NCBI GenBank assembly: GCA_963733265.1
Contig: CAVTCF010000002.1
Location: 186,001-250,000, forward strand
Length of the DNA stretch: 64,000 bases
Origin: PALSA-1006 sp963733265
GTDB lineage: Bacteria; Pseudomonadota; Gammaproteobacteria; Burkholderiales; Gallionellaceae
Direction of reading: 5' to 3'
Below, in pieces: positions 1 to 9,944 of the stretch. How positions within the stretch are numbered: the stretch's first letter is position 1; the number at the start of each line of letters is the position of its first letter. A program made the translations under genes and the position numbers. Under the pieces are notes generated by a model that saw only the letters and a list, made by a program, of their open reading frames with translations, was not told the origin of the DNA and made no database searches.

Positions 1-681
1 GATCACTGTGTTATCTAATGCACCGCGATCAATGGTAGTGTTTGCACCAATTTCGACATCATTCCCAATGATTGCGCGACCGATTTGGGGAATTTTAAGC
101 CAAGCATTATTTTCCATGGCAAAGCCAAAGCCATCCGCACCGATTACTACGCCGGAGTGAATGATGACGTTATTTCCAACCAAGCAATTGTGATATACCA
201 CTACACGAGGATAAAGCCGGGTATTCTCACCTATGGCTGTATTCGCACCAATAGAACACCCCGCCATAATGACACTACCGCTACCAATTATTGCGCCCTC
301 TCCTATCGATACAAATTCATCAATTTGCGCACCGGGAGAAATCTTTGCGCCATTCCCGACTACTGCACTGGAATGAATACCTGCTTTCACTGCGGGAAGT
401 GGATTGAGGAAAGTAGACAGTTTGGCAAAATACGAATATGGATTTTCACAAACAATACGGGGCAGCGTAGTCGCATCTACATCAGACTCTGCAACGATTA
501 CGGCCGAGGCATGAGTCGATTCAAGTTGCTTGCGATACTTCGAGTTTGTCAGAAAGGCAATTTGGCCGCTTGTTGCGTGGTCAAGTGTCGCGACCTGATT
601 AACCGCTACAGAATCATCTCCTTCAACATGTCCGCCAAAACGCGACACGATTTCCGACAAATGATAAGAAACTAAACTCAT
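1..681 (-). CDS. lpxD: UDP-3-O-acylglucosamine N-acyltransferase LpxD, partial (C-terminus off the window)
   Basis: Lipid A biosynthesis: transfers a 3-hydroxyacyl chain to the 2-amino group of UDP-3-O-acyl-glucosamine in the cytoplasm. The reading frame opens with MSLVSYHLSEIV at 681 and stays open for 227 codons to the window edge, out of roughly 340 in the family. The N-terminal uridine-binding part is followed by left-handed beta-helix hexapeptides (for example SIGEGAIIGSGSVIMAG). The motif IHSGVVIGADGFGFA holds the family's catalytic histidine. It follows skp by 13 nt in the usual bamA-skp-lpxD order. A long plus-strand ORF over the same bases is a shadow. Confidence 0.95.
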   Translation of the reverse strand, partial: MSLVSYHLSEIVSRFGGHVEGDDSVAVNQVATLDHATSGQIAFLTNSKYRKQLESTHASAVIVAESDVDATTLPRIVCENPYSYFAKLSTFLNPLPAVKAGIHSSAVVGNGAKISPGAQIDEFVSIGEGAIIGSGSVIMAGCSIGANTAIGENTRLYPRVVVYHNCLVGNNVIIHSGVVIGADGFGFAMENNAWLKIPQIGRAIIGNDVEIGANTTIDRGALDNTVI

Positions 682-694
682 CAAAAACCTTTCT

Positions 695-1201
695 CTATTT
701 GTCGTTCTTCTCGTTGGCCAAGTACTGTAAAACCTTTTCCGTGATATCAATTTGAGGATTACGATATACGGCTTCCTGCAAAATCAAATCGAATTTTTCT
801 TTTTCCGCGATTGCCTGAATTGCCTTGTCTGCACGAGCCAATACTTGAGCCAGTTCTTCGTTTTTGCGCAGGTTCAAATCTTCACGGAACTCGCGTTGCA
901 AGCGCTGAAGATTGACATTCAGGTTAGCCAATTCACGTTCTTTGCTACGTTGTTCAGCATCTGCTGCCTTACTACTATCTTTTTCCAATGCAGCCTGAAT
1001 ATCTTTAGCCTGCTTCACCATTTGCTTGATTTCTTCGTCGCGGGCAGCAAATTCTTTTTCAATCTTTTTTTCGGCTTTAACCGCCGGTACCGACTCCCGC
1101 AAAATACGTTCGGTATTAACCACGCCCACACGGAAATCCGCTGCATAAGCAACTGAAAAAGAAACTATCAACAAAAAACCCGCACTCAGGATACTTTTCA
1201 T
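695..1201 (-). CDS. skp: Periplasmic chaperone Skp/OmpH
   Basis: Holds unfolded outer-membrane proteins in the periplasm and hands them to the BAM complex. The product is about 168 residues, with a signal peptide (MKSILSAGFLLIVSFSVAYA, cleaved before ADFRVG), the typical start VGVVNTERIL, a long charged helical region forming the tentacles, and a C-terminal part ending in LQYLANEKNDK. I chose the ATG at 1201 because GAGGAGG lies just upstream and the signal peptide starts there; the frame is open 13 codons further upstream. It lies between bamA and lpxD, 39 nt after bamA. Confidence 0.93.
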   Translation of the reverse strand: MKSILSAGFLLIVSFSVAYAADFRVGVVNTERILRESVPAVKAEKKIEKEFAARDEEIKQMVKQAKDIQAALEKDSSKAADAEQRSKERELANLNVNLQRLQREFREDLNLRKNEELAQVLARADKAIQAIAEKEKFDLILQEAVYRNPQIDITEKVLQYLANEKNDK

Positions 1202-1240
1202 AGCGCCTCCTCGTATAGCCATCTTTCCATATTGTGCCAT

Positions 1241-3532
1241 TTAGAACAATGTACCTAAAGTAAACTGGAAACGTTGCAATTTATCTTGTATTTGCGGAGC
1301 CAGGGCGACACCATAACTTAATTTTAGCGGACCGACTGGCGAAACCCAAGTTATTGCCACACCGGTAGAATAACGCATACCGGTCGAAGCGGGTACTGCC
1401 GATACTTCATCTTTGTCATATATAGCACCGCCATCAAGAAACGCGCTTAATCTGACAGAGGTATCTTTGTCCAAGCCGGGCATCGGGAATAGCAGTTCTG
1501 CATTAGTTATTATTCTCTCATTGCCACCGAGAGAGTTGTCGTTGATATCGCGCGGCCCCAAAGAGCTGGGTTGATAACCCCGCACCGTCCCCACACCACC
1601 GGCATAGTAATTCTTGAAGAACGGCAATATCTGTCCACCATAACCATCCGCATAATCAAGTTCGCCATTCAACATCAGCGTAACTCCCCTGCTGACCGGA
1701 TGAAACCATTGGTGTTGATAGGTAAATTTGTAATATTGCTGACTGGAAACATCCGGTATAGTTATCTCAGTTGAAGCCCGCTGCACGGTTCCTTCAGTGG
1801 TATAAATCGCGCTATCCCGAGTATCACGGCTCCACCCTACAGTACCAATAAGATTGTCGGTGGTATATCCATAAGTATTTATGTATGTGATAAAGCGTGT
1901 CGGACTCAACGGCGTTAGACCAATACCTGTCTGATCAACACTGGCTCCATAATGAATATATTGTTCTTCTTGTATTGGAACGGCAAAGCGTACCCCGGCC
2001 CCAATACTGTCAGACGTGTATTGGCTTACAGCAATCAGAGTTGCATTTGTTCGGCGCTTGTAAACATCAAAACCTCGACTGATACCGTCGTCCGTATAGT
2101 ATGGATTAGTATAAGAAACGGAAAGAGTCTGATTGGTCTGGCTGGTGTTGATTTGCGTGGAAAGTGTATTCCCGGTACCAAAAAAGTTGCTTTGAGAAAC
2201 CCCTGCCATCAATACCAAACCTTCACTACTGCTTATACCTGCCCCCAGCGAAAGATTACCTGTCGATTTTTCCTCAACGACAACGTTCAGATCCATTTGA
2301 TCTTTGGTTCCCGGAACGGGCACACTATCCACATTCACCGAGCCAAAGAAGCCTAAACGATCAACACGTTTTTTTGAAGTCTTTATTTTTTCCGTCGCAT
2401 ACCAGCCCCCCTCCATTTGCCTGAACTCTCGGCGGATAACTTCATCCCGGGTTTTGGTATTGCCGGATATATTGATTCGTCTTATGTACACACGTTGAAG
2501 CGGATCGACGATAAAAGTAAATCCGACTTCATGTTTTTCTTTATTGATTTCAGGCGCTGCATTGACATTTGCGAAAGCGTAACCTTCATCGCCGAAGCGC
2601 TCGGTAATTTTTTGGGTAGAAGCGGTAACCGCTTTGCGGGAAAAAATATCACCTTTTTTAATGCTGATAAGCTTACGAATCTGATCATGCGTAAAAACTG
2701 TTTGCGGCCCTGTGACCTGTATTCCTGAAATGGTGTATCTCGGCCCTTCGGAAATATTCAGCGTGATGAAGATATCTTTTTTATCGGGAGAAATAGAAAC
2801 CTGTGTGGAGACAATCGAAAACTCCATATAGCCAGAATCAAGATAAAACGTGCGTATGGTTTCCATATCGCCGGATAATTTTTGTTTTGAGTATTGATCA
2901 TTTTTGCTGATCCAACTCGCCCAGTCCGGCGTACTAAGCTTCATCATGTCGAGTAATTCTTTTTCACTGAAAGCCTCGTTACCCACGATGTTGATTTTTT
3001 GGATTTTGGATGTCTCGCCCTCAACCACATTGAAAGTCACCGACACACGGTTGCGTTCCAAATCTTTTACTGTAGTCTTCACCGAAACAGCGTATTTCCC
3101 GCGCGCGACATACTGGCGCTTTAATTCCTGCTCGGCTTTATCCAACGCGGACTTGTCAAAAATCCGCCCTTCGGCCAACCCGATTTGCTTTAAGTTATCG
3201 CGTAATTGATCTTTCGGAAAATCTTTTACCCCGTCTATGTCCACGCTGGCAATTGATGGACGTTCAATCACCGTCACAACCAGGACGCCTTTATCGGTTT
3301 TAAGACTGACATCCTTAAAGAAGCCTGTTGAGAACAAAGCATGAACGGCTGCCGATGCCTGATCGTCATTCAGTGTGTCTCCGACTTTTACCGGCAGATA
3401 GCTAAACACAGTACCCGGTTCGGTACGTTGGATGCCCTCAACGCGGATATCCTTGATGACGAAAGGTGTGATCGCCCATACAGACGTAACATACAGCAGT
3501 GGGATCAACCCCACCAGTTTCTTAAAATCCAT
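1241..3532 (-). CDS. bamA: Outer membrane protein assembly factor BamA
   Basis: Central subunit of the BAM complex, which folds and inserts beta-barrel proteins into the outer membrane. The 763 residues comprise a signal peptide (cleavage likely after SVWA), five POTRA domains to about residue 420, and a 16-strand barrel ending in the C-terminal phenylalanine (TLGTLF). The L6-loop motif VRGYQ is present near residue 640, in GGVGTVRGYQPSSLGPRD. It is 7 nt downstream of rseP and part of the envelope operon. Confidence 0.97.
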   Translation of the reverse strand: MDFKKLVGLIPLLYVTSVWAITPFVIKDIRVEGIQRTEPGTVFSYLPVKVGDTLNDDQASAAVHALFSTGFFKDVSLKTDKGVLVVTVIERPSIASVDIDGVKDFPKDQLRDNLKQIGLAEGRIFDKSALDKAEQELKRQYVARGKYAVSVKTTVKDLERNRVSVTFNVVEGETSKIQKINIVGNEAFSEKELLDMMKLSTPDWASWISKNDQYSKQKLSGDMETIRTFYLDSGYMEFSIVSTQVSISPDKKDIFITLNISEGPRYTISGIQVTGPQTVFTHDQIRKLISIKKGDIFSRKAVTASTQKITERFGDEGYAFANVNAAPEINKEKHEVGFTFIVDPLQRVYIRRINISGNTKTRDEVIRREFRQMEGGWYATEKIKTSKKRVDRLGFFGSVNVDSVPVPGTKDQMDLNVVVEEKSTGNLSLGAGISSSEGLVLMAGVSQSNFFGTGNTLSTQINTSQTNQTLSVSYTNPYYTDDGISRGFDVYKRRTNATLIAVSQYTSDSIGAGVRFAVPIQEEQYIHYGASVDQTGIGLTPLSPTRFITYINTYGYTTDNLIGTVGWSRDTRDSAIYTTEGTVQRASTEITIPDVSSQQYYKFTYQHQWFHPVSRGVTLMLNGELDYADGYGGQILPFFKNYYAGGVGTVRGYQPSSLGPRDINDNSLGGNERIITNAELLFPMPGLDKDTSVRLSAFLDGGAIYDKDEVSAVPASTGMRYSTGVAITWVSPVGPLKLSYGVALAPQIQDKLQRFQFTLGTLF

Positions 3533-3539
3533 TAATTTC

Positions 3540-4907
3540 TCAACCTAAAAACAGGCGGCTTATGTCGTTATACAACGCAAAAGCCATCATGGTAGCCAAT
3601 AATGCAATGCCTATATTCTGCCCGGCCTCCCAAATCTTTTCGGATACCGGGCTGCCCTTAATTAATTCGACCGTATAATACAGCAAATGGCCACCATCCA
3701 ATAAGGGGATGGGAAGTAAATTCAACACACCGAGACTAATGCTGATCAGGGCTAAAAAATCCAGATAGGGTCCTAGCCCCATTTGTGCGGATTGTCCGGC
3801 ATAGTCCGCAATCGAAATCGGCCCGCTTAAGTTCTTGAGAGAGACTTCTCCTATCACCATTTTCCACATCATTTTTACGCTGACAGCCGAAGTTTCCCAA
3901 GTTTTGCGAACTGCCTCTTTTAAAGCTGCCAAGGGCGCGTAATGTACTTCCGTCAGCAGTTTATCAAAGGCGGCGCGATCAATGAGCGGAGCGGCGCCGA
4001 TTCTGCCAATTTGCTTGCCCACCTCTGTGACTGAATCGGGCGTAATGTTCAATGTTTGCACATTTCCGGCGCGCTCAACTTCAATACTCAGCATGCTGCC
4101 CGGGTGCCCTCGTACCACGGACACAAAGTCTTCCCACAAAGGTATAGCTTGACCATTTACGCTCAAAATCTTGTCTTTGGATTGCAATCCGGCACGTTGT
4201 GCCGCCCCGCCAGCAGTAAGTTTATCAATGACTGGATAAATGGGCGGTTGATAAGGTTGCAGGCCCAGCTTTTGGATAAAATCACCATCTAAATCGGCTG
4301 CGGTCAAAGAGCTCGTTTCCAATACCCGGAAAACCGACGTTCCATCGGTGTTGCGCAATTCCAAATTTGCCGGTCGCTGTTGCAAGACAAGATCAAGCAA
4401 TGTCCAACGCACGTCTTGCCAACTCGGCGTGACTTGCCCGTTAATACTGATAATTGTTTCCTGCGCATGGAGTTGTGCCGCGGCTGCCGGTGTTGCCGGA
4501 ACAACCTCGCCAAGAATCGGCTTCGCTCCTGGAACACCATGAATAAACAAAGCGAAATACAATAGGATGGCCAGCACAAGATTGGCAATCGGGCCTGCAA
4601 CCACAATGGCGATACGCTTCAAGACTGGCTGGCGGTTAAATGCCCTATCCAATTCATCGGGGGCCACTTCGCCTTCGCGTTCGTCCAGCATTTTGACATA
4701 GCCGCCCAAAGGAATCATCGAAACGACCCAATCGGTTTCTCCCTCGCCAAAGCGCTTTACATAAATCGCTTTACCGAATCCCAAAGAGAATTTAAGAACT
4801 TTTACGTTGCACAGGAGGGCAACCCAATAATGTCCCAGTTCGTGTATTAGAACCAACACGACGATAGCAACGAGAAATGCCAATACGGTCATAAGCGCGA
4901 AATCCAT
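3540..4907 (-). CDS. rseP: Site-2 intramembrane zinc metalloprotease RseP
   Basis: Inner-membrane protease that in relatives cleaves the anti-sigma factor RseA and clears leftover signal peptides. The 455 residues carry the zinc motif HELGH at residues 22-26 in the first membrane helix, two PDZ domains in the periplasmic middle part, and the second active-site motif LLDGGH in the C-terminal helices (LPIPLLDGGHLLYY). Its start overlaps the end of dxr by 19 nt, which suggests translational coupling. The order dxr-rseP-bamA is the usual one in proteobacteria. Confidence 0.96.
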   Translation of the reverse strand: MDFALMTVLAFLVAIVVLVLIHELGHYWVALLCNVKVLKFSLGFGKAIYVKRFGEGETDWVVSMIPLGGYVKMLDEREGEVAPDELDRAFNRQPVLKRIAIVVAGPIANLVLAILLYFALFIHGVPGAKPILGEVVPATPAAAAQLHAQETIISINGQVTPSWQDVRWTLLDLVLQQRPANLELRNTDGTSVFRVLETSSLTAADLDGDFIQKLGLQPYQPPIYPVIDKLTAGGAAQRAGLQSKDKILSVNGQAIPLWEDFVSVVRGHPGSMLSIEVERAGNVQTLNITPDSVTEVGKQIGRIGAAPLIDRAAFDKLLTEVHYAPLAALKEAVRKTWETSAVSVKMMWKMVIGEVSLKNLSGPISIADYAGQSAQMGLGPYLDFLALISISLGVLNLLPIPLLDGGHLLYYTVELIKGSPVSEKIWEAGQNIGIALLATMMAFALYNDISRLFLG

Positions 4908-6091
4908 TTTTGTGCAGCAATACGTGCTTGCGTATCTGCCTGCAACACATCTTCCAAAGCGTTCACATTAACACAGCTTAGCTTATCCAATACATCTCCG
5001 ATCAAACGTGGAATATCGAGAAATCTAATTCGCTTGCCAAGAAAGGCATCAACCGCAACTTCATTCGCGGCATTCATCAGCGCGGGAGCAGTACCCCCCG
5101 CACGCAATGCGCGGTATGCCAAAGAAAGACAGGGGAAGCGTTCAAAGTCCGGAGCGACGAAATCAAGTCTGGCGATTTTGAACAAGTCCAATGGAGCTAC
5201 GCCGGCATCAATCCGCTTTGGATACGCTAATCCAAAAGCGATCGGCGTGCGCATATCCGGGTTACCCAGTTGCGCCAGAACTGAACCATCCACGTATTGC
5301 ACCATCGAATGGATCACGCTTTGCGGGTGTATCACAACTTGAATAGCATCCGCATGTGCATTGAACAACCAATGCGCTTCAATAACTTCCAACCCTTTGT
5401 TCATCATCGTGGCAGAGTCGACCGATATTTTTCTCCCCATGCTCCAATTTGGATGAGCGCAGGCTTGATCAGGTGTCACATGCTGCAAATCGGCCAGTGC
5501 AGTATTGCGGAAAGGGCCACCCGATGCTGTAAGCAAAATTTTGCTCACACCGGAGACAGACATATTTCCCGCGTATTGATTGGGTAACGCCTGAAATATG
5601 GCGTTATGTTCACTGTCGATGGGCAGCAGAACGCTACCGCTTTGACGTACTGCATCCATAAAGATGCGCCCCGCCATCACCAGTGTTTCTTTGTTTGCCA
5701 ACAAAATACGCTTACCCGCGTACGCGGCAGCCATAGTCGGTCGCAATCCGGCCGCACCGACGATTGCCGCCATGACAACATCCACGTCGGGGGCGCTTGC
5801 AACCTGCTCAAGCGCTTCAATGCCGAATAACACTTTCGTACTTAAACCGGATGCGGCAATCCGTTGAGCAAGTCGGCTGTGTGCCTGTTCATTCAATATG
5901 ACCGCAAATTTAGGGTTGAAGATAGTGCATTGCTCATATAGCAATTCATCTTGTTGATTAGCCGTGAGCGCATAAATTTCATATTTGTCCGGATGACGTG
6001 CGACTACATCAAGCGTGCTCTTGCCTATACTGCCAGTGGAACCAAGTATAGTAAGGTGTTGTATCGTGTTCAAATTTGATTTCTGGTTCAT
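4889..6091 (-). CDS. dxr: 1-deoxy-D-xylulose 5-phosphate reductoisomerase
   Basis: Second step of the MEP isoprenoid pathway: converts DXP to 2-C-methyl-D-erythritol 4-phosphate with NADPH. The 400-residue length is normal. The NADPH-binding loop GSTGSIG is at residues 17-23, and the catalytic region includes LLPIDSEHNAIFQ and LTASGGPFR. It overlaps cdsA by 4 nt (ATGA) and rseP by 19 nt, inside the uppS-cdsA-dxr-rseP run. Its product feeds undecaprenyl phosphate synthesis started by the neighbouring uppS. Confidence 0.97.
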   Translation of the reverse strand: MNQKSNLNTIQHLTILGSTGSIGKSTLDVVARHPDKYEIYALTANQQDELLYEQCTIFNPKFAVILNEQAHSRLAQRIAASGLSTKVLFGIEALEQVASAPDVDVVMAAIVGAAGLRPTMAAAYAGKRILLANKETLVMAGRIFMDAVRQSGSVLLPIDSEHNAIFQALPNQYAGNMSVSGVSKILLTASGGPFRNTALADLQHVTPDQACAHPNWSMGRKISVDSATMMNKGLEVIEAHWLFNAHADAIQVVIHPQSVIHSMVQYVDGSVLAQLGNPDMRTPIAFGLAYPKRIDAGVAPLDLFKIARLDFVAPDFERFPCLSLAYRALRAGGTAPALMNAANEVAVDAFLGKRIRFLDIPRLIGDVLDKLSCVNVNALEDVLQADTQARIAAQKWISRL

Positions 6092-6912
6092 GCAAGTTTC
6101 TGAAAGACTAACACAAGCGCGACAAATGGCAATGTCGAAGTCAGCGCATCAATTCGATCCAGCAACCCCCCGTGTCCCGGCAATAAAGTTCCGCTATCTT
6201 TTACGCCTGCCTGACGCTTGATCGCCGACTCGAATAAGTCCCCAGTGACTGACAGTGCAACCCAGAACCATGAAATGATGATGGCAGCAGCAAATACAAG
6301 ATAAGTTTTGATCAACCCTGTCCCCCAACCTATTGCCGACACATAAATGGTGACAAACACCAACGCGCCGACAACACCTTCCCACGTTTTTCCCGGGCTG
6401 ATCGACGGAGCTAGTTTATGTTTGCCAAATTTTCTGCCTGTAAAATAGGCCGCTGTGTCGGCTAGCCAAACCACAAACATAACACCCAGCAATAGCCACG
6501 GACTGACACTGCGTAAATCAAGCATCGCCAATCCTGTTGGAATTAACACTATCCAGCCAACCAAAGCCATAATCCAACGATTTCTAGGGTGCCAACCCAA
6601 AATCATCCAGGCTGGAACGAACACCACCCAAAATAATACTGAAGCGATATACCAAAACGCGTGTAACGATGGAATGTTTTGTGTTACTCCTCTGGCGTCG
6701 ATCCAGAGCATTACTAGCGTTAAAAACAAAGTGATGGAACTGTAGATGATAACCGTAGAACCCGTTAAATTGGACAGGCGTGCCCATTCTGTAGCCCCTT
6801 GCCAAACGATCAGGGCAACCAGAATAGTCCATCCCAATGCCGGCAAAGTGAAGACTGCCGCAAGAAAACAAACAAACAAAATGATTGCAGTAATAATGCG
6901 TTGCTTAAGCAT
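6088..6912 (-). CDS. cdsA: Phosphatidate cytidylyltransferase CdsA
   Basis: Makes CDP-diacylglycerol from phosphatidate and CTP at the inner membrane, the branch point of phospholipid synthesis. The 274 residues include many hydrophobic helices, the motif SPGKTWEGVVGA, and near the C-terminus the family signature around DLFESAIKRQAGVKDSG and LPGHGGLLDRIDA. It overlaps uppS by 8 nt and dxr by 4 nt. Confidence 0.96.
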   Translation of the reverse strand: MLKQRIITAIILFVCFLAAVFTLPALGWTILVALIVWQGATEWARLSNLTGSTVIIYSSITLFLTLVMLWIDARGVTQNIPSLHAFWYIASVLFWVVFVPAWMILGWHPRNRWIMALVGWIVLIPTGLAMLDLRSVSPWLLLGVMFVVWLADTAAYFTGRKFGKHKLAPSISPGKTWEGVVGALVFVTIYVSAIGWGTGLIKTYLVFAAAIIISWFWVALSVTGDLFESAIKRQAGVKDSGTLLPGHGGLLDRIDALTSTLPFVALVLVFQKLA

Positions 6913-7669
6913 TGGATGGATCTTCGGTAAGTTGCTCGCTCGTGCGTCCGAAGCGCCGCTCGCGGTTTTGGTAAGATGTTATTGCGGCATCCAATGCGAC
7001 ACGATCAAATGCCGGCCATAGTGTGTCAGTAAAATACAACTCCGTATAAGCCAATTGCCAAAGCAAAAAATTACTAATACGCTGCTCGCCGCCGGTACGA
7101 ATAAACAAATCCGGTTCCGGCGCATAGTGCATGGACAAATACGGCTCCAAATCTTCTTCCCGGAAGCTGCCCTGTATCTCGGGATGGGATTTCCACAAAC
7201 CTTCCACCGCATGTATGATGTCCCAACGCCCGCCGTAGTTCGCTGCAATCGTGAGTGTCAGCCCGTCATTAGCCAATGTTAATTGTTCTGCATATGTTAT
7301 GTATTGCCTGAGTTGCTCATCGAAGCGACTGAGATCGCCAATGATTTTCAGACGCACATTATTTTCATGCAATTTGCCCACTTCCCGTTCCAGCATTTTC
7401 AGAAATAACTGCATCAGGAAAGAAACCTCTTCCTGCGGGCGACGCCAATTTTCACTGCTGAAAGCAAACAGAGTTAAATACTCAACACCAAGATTGAGGC
7501 AGGCTTTTACCATTTCCCTGACCGTCTCGACACCGCGTTGATGACCCGCAATACGGGGAAGCAAGCGTTGCTTGGCCCAACGTCCATTGCCATCCATGAT
7601 GATAGCAATATGGCGCGGAACATCGGGAGATGTAGGGATGGTGCGTGTCGAACTTCTAAATAGCGCCAT
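6905..7669 (-). CDS. uppS: Undecaprenyl diphosphate synthase UppS
   Basis: Cis-prenyltransferase that builds the C55 lipid carrier for peptidoglycan and other wall polymers from farnesyl diphosphate and isopentenyl diphosphate. The 254 residues include the signature HIAIIMDGNGRWAKQR with catalytic Asp26, the SSENWRRP segment, and the C-terminal RTGGEQRISNFLLWQ-AYTELYF region. It lies 42 nt after frr and overlaps cdsA. Confidence 0.97.
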   Translation of the reverse strand: MALFRSSTRTIPTSPDVPRHIAIIMDGNGRWAKQRLLPRIAGHQRGVETVREMVKACLNLGVEYLTLFAFSSENWRRPQEEVSFLMQLFLKMLEREVGKLHENNVRLKIIGDLSRFDEQLRQYITYAEQLTLANDGLTLTIAANYGGRWDIIHAVEGLWKSHPEIQGSFREEDLEPYLSMHYAPEPDLFIRTGGEQRISNFLLWQLAYTELYFTDTLWPAFDRVALDAAITSYQNRERRFGRTSEQLTEDPSNA

Positions 7670-7711
7670 TTGCCAGCACTTTCACCCTCAATATGAGAGG
7701 CACCTTGATGA

Positions 7712-8269
7712 TTAAACAGCCAACAAGTCTGCTTCTTTGGCTTGCAGCGACTTGTCGATCTCGGTTACAAACCGATCAGTCAGTTTTTGCACGTCATCTT
7801 GCGCGCGACGCTCTTCGTCCTCGCCGACTTCTTTATCTTTAAGCAGTTTTTTCAATTGCTCATTGGCATCACGACGTATATTGCGCACGGCAATTTTGGC
7901 ATTTTCAGTTTCTGTACGAACTACTTTAATCAGGTCACGGCGACGCTCTTCAGTCAGCATCGGCATCGGCACACGAATCAAATCCCCGTTCGTGGAAGGA
8001 TTCAAACCCAAGTCGGCATCACGTATCGCTTTTTCCACCAGCGATACCATCTTTTTTTCCCAAGGCTGCACACCAATCGTGCGCGCATCGATCAGGGTCA
8101 CATTGGCGACCTGTGAAATCAGCGTTGGACTGCCGTAATAATCCACGGTGACATGATCCAATATTCCCGTATGCGCACGGCCTGTACGAACTTTACCGAA
8201 GTCTGCTTTGAGCGCTTCCAGCGACTTGATCATTTTCTGCTCTACGTTTTTTTTGATGTCAGCAATCAT
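7712..8269 (-). CDS. frr: Ribosome recycling factor
   Basis: Splits post-termination ribosomes together with EF-G. The product is 185 residues, the usual size, with the three-helix bundle pattern and the conserved segments KVRTGRAHTGILDHV and LPMPMLTEERRRDLIK-like sequence (IRVPMPMLTEERRRDLIK). I chose the ATG at 8269 (MIADIKKNVEQKM), preceded by GAGG at 7-nt spacing. An in-frame TTG two codons upstream is less likely. It lies 12 nt after pyrH. Confidence 0.97.
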   Translation of the reverse strand: MIADIKKNVEQKMIKSLEALKADFGKVRTGRAHTGILDHVTVDYYGSPTLISQVANVTLIDARTIGVQPWEKKMVSLVEKAIRDADLGLNPSTNGDLIRVPMPMLTEERRRDLIKVVRTETENAKIAVRNIRRDANEQLKKLLKDKEVGEDEERRAQDDVQKLTDRFVTEIDKSLQAKEADLLAV

Positions 8270-8281
8270 CTTCAATCCTCA

Positions 8282-9004
8282 TCAATCGCAATGAACCAAG
8301 GTACCTTCGTCTTCTCCGGTCACCACACGCTTTAATGCACCAGACTTGAAGATACTAAATACAATAATTGGAAGCTTCTGATCGCGACATAAAGTCAAGG
8401 CAGTCGCATCCATCACTTTTAAATCCTTACTTATCGCCTCATCTACGCTTACTTTTTGGTAACGAACCGCTTTAGGATCTTTCTTCGGATCCGCGGTATA
8501 GACACCATCCACCTTGGTTGCTTTGATGACAACATCAGCATCCATTTCCACACCGCGCAAAGCGGCTGCAGTATCGGTGGTAAAAAACGGGCTGCCGATC
8601 CCCGCCGCAAAGATCACTACTTTGCCTTCTTCCAAGTAACGCAAAGCCTTACCGCGAATAAATGGCTCGGCTACCTGCTCCAAATTAAGCGCCGACTGTA
8701 CACGGCAAGACACCCCTGTGCGCGTCATGGCATCTTGCAGCGCCATCGCGTTCATCACCGTTGCCAGCATTCCCATGTAATCGGCAGTCGCGCGATCCAT
8801 CCCGGCAGCGGCCGGAGCCACGCCGCGAAAGATATTGCCACCGCCGATAACAATCGCCACTTGTACGCCCAAACCCACTACTTCCGCAATCTCCGCCACT
8901 ATTCGTTCGATAACGGTACGGTTGATACCGTAACTGTCATCACCCATCAATGCTTCGCCGGATAGTTTGAGCAGAATACGTTTGTAGGCAGGGGCGTTGG
9001 ACAT
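8282..9004 (-). CDS. pyrH: Uridylate kinase PyrH
   Basis: Phosphorylates UMP to UDP in pyrimidine nucleotide synthesis; bacterial hexameric type of the amino-acid-kinase fold. The 240 residues include the N-terminal KRILLKLSGEALMG, the glycine loop VIGGGNIFRG, and the DADVVIKATKVDGVYTADP segment. It lies between tsf (15 nt upstream) and frr, the classic rpsB-tsf-pyrH-frr order. Confidence 0.97.
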   Translation of the reverse strand: MSNAPAYKRILLKLSGEALMGDDSYGINRTVIERIVAEIAEVVGLGVQVAIVIGGGNIFRGVAPAAAGMDRATADYMGMLATVMNAMALQDAMTRTGVSCRVQSALNLEQVAEPFIRGKALRYLEEGKVVIFAAGIGSPFFTTDTAAALRGVEMDADVVIKATKVDGVYTADPKKDPKAVRYQKVSVDEAISKDLKVMDATALTLCRDQKLPIIVFSIFKSGALKRVVTGEDEGTLVHCD

Positions 9005-9019
9005 ATGCTTAATCTTTCT

Positions 9020-9916
9020 TTAGTCTTTCTTGATGGCGGCAATGGTTGCAGCAACTTCAGCAGCGTAATCTTCAACCTTTTTCTCGATGCCTTCGCCCAC
9101 GATGAACATCTGGAAAGCATTCACGACTGCGCCTTTGCTCTTCAAGAGTTGTTCCACAGTCTGTTTGCCATCTTCCGCCTTAACGAATACTTGGCCGAGC
9201 AGTGTCACATCTTTGAGGAATTTTTGTACAGAACCTTCGGCAATCTTTTCCAGCATGGCGTCCGGCTTACCGGCTTCGCGTGCTTTTTCGATTGCGATAC
9301 GACGCTCTGTGGCGATATCTTCCGGATTCACGCCGGAAGCATCAATTGACTTGGGTTTGCTTGCCGCAATGTGCATAGACAGGTCACGTCCCAGTGTCTC
9401 ATCTGCGCCGTTATAATGAATCAGCACGCCGATCTTGCTGCCATGCAGGTAACTGGAAAGCTTACCGGTTGAAGTCTCGTAGCGCTCAAAACGGCGGATG
9501 GTTACATTTTCGCCCAGCTTCATCACCAACGCCTTGCGTGTTTCTTCAACGGTACCCGCATCACCCGGCAGAGCCAGCAATGCGTCAATATCGGCGGGAT
9601 TGTTTTTCGCAACAATCTCGGCAACTTTTTTGGAAAATGCCACGAAGTCATCGTTCTTTGCAACAAAATCTGTCTCACAGTTGATTTCCGCCACAGCACC
9701 GGCTTTGCCATCGGGCGTGATGAAAGCACTGACCACTCCTTCGGCAGTCACACGGGATGCCGCCTTGCTTGCCTTTGCGCCACTCTTGATTCTGAGCAGT
9801 TCTTCAGCCGCTTTAAAGTCGCCATTGGTTTCTGTTAGCGCCTTTTTACAATCCATCATGCCGAGGCCGGTAGCCTCACGCAATTCTTTAACCATTCCTG
9901 CGGTAATTTCCGCCAT
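9020..9916 (-). CDS. tsf: Elongation factor Ts
   Basis: Guanine nucleotide exchange factor for EF-Tu. The 298 residues begin MAEITAGMVKELREATGLG, with the conserved TGLGMMDCKKAL segment and the core INCETDFVAKND. The start at 9916 is preceded by AGGAGT. It is separated from rpsB by 68 nt holding an intrinsic terminator, so part of its transcription may depend on read-through. Confidence 0.97.
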   Translation of the reverse strand: MAEITAGMVKELREATGLGMMDCKKALTETNGDFKAAEELLRIKSGAKASKAASRVTAEGVVSAFITPDGKAGAVAEINCETDFVAKNDDFVAFSKKVAEIVAKNNPADIDALLALPGDAGTVEETRKALVMKLGENVTIRRFERYETSTGKLSSYLHGSKIGVLIHYNGADETLGRDLSMHIAASKPKSIDASGVNPEDIATERRIAIEKAREAGKPDAMLEKIAEGSVQKFLKDVTLLGQVFVKAEDGKQTVEQLLKSKGAVVNAFQMFIVGEGIEKKVEDYAAEVAATIAAIKKD

Positions 9917-9944
9917 ATTGCACTCCTAAACATTCATTATTTGT

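Noticed and set aside
85..675. 196-codon plus-strand ORF at the left edge
   Set aside because: It is antisense to lpxD, whose hexapeptide repeats are unmistakable on the minus strand. The plus-strand product has no family features.
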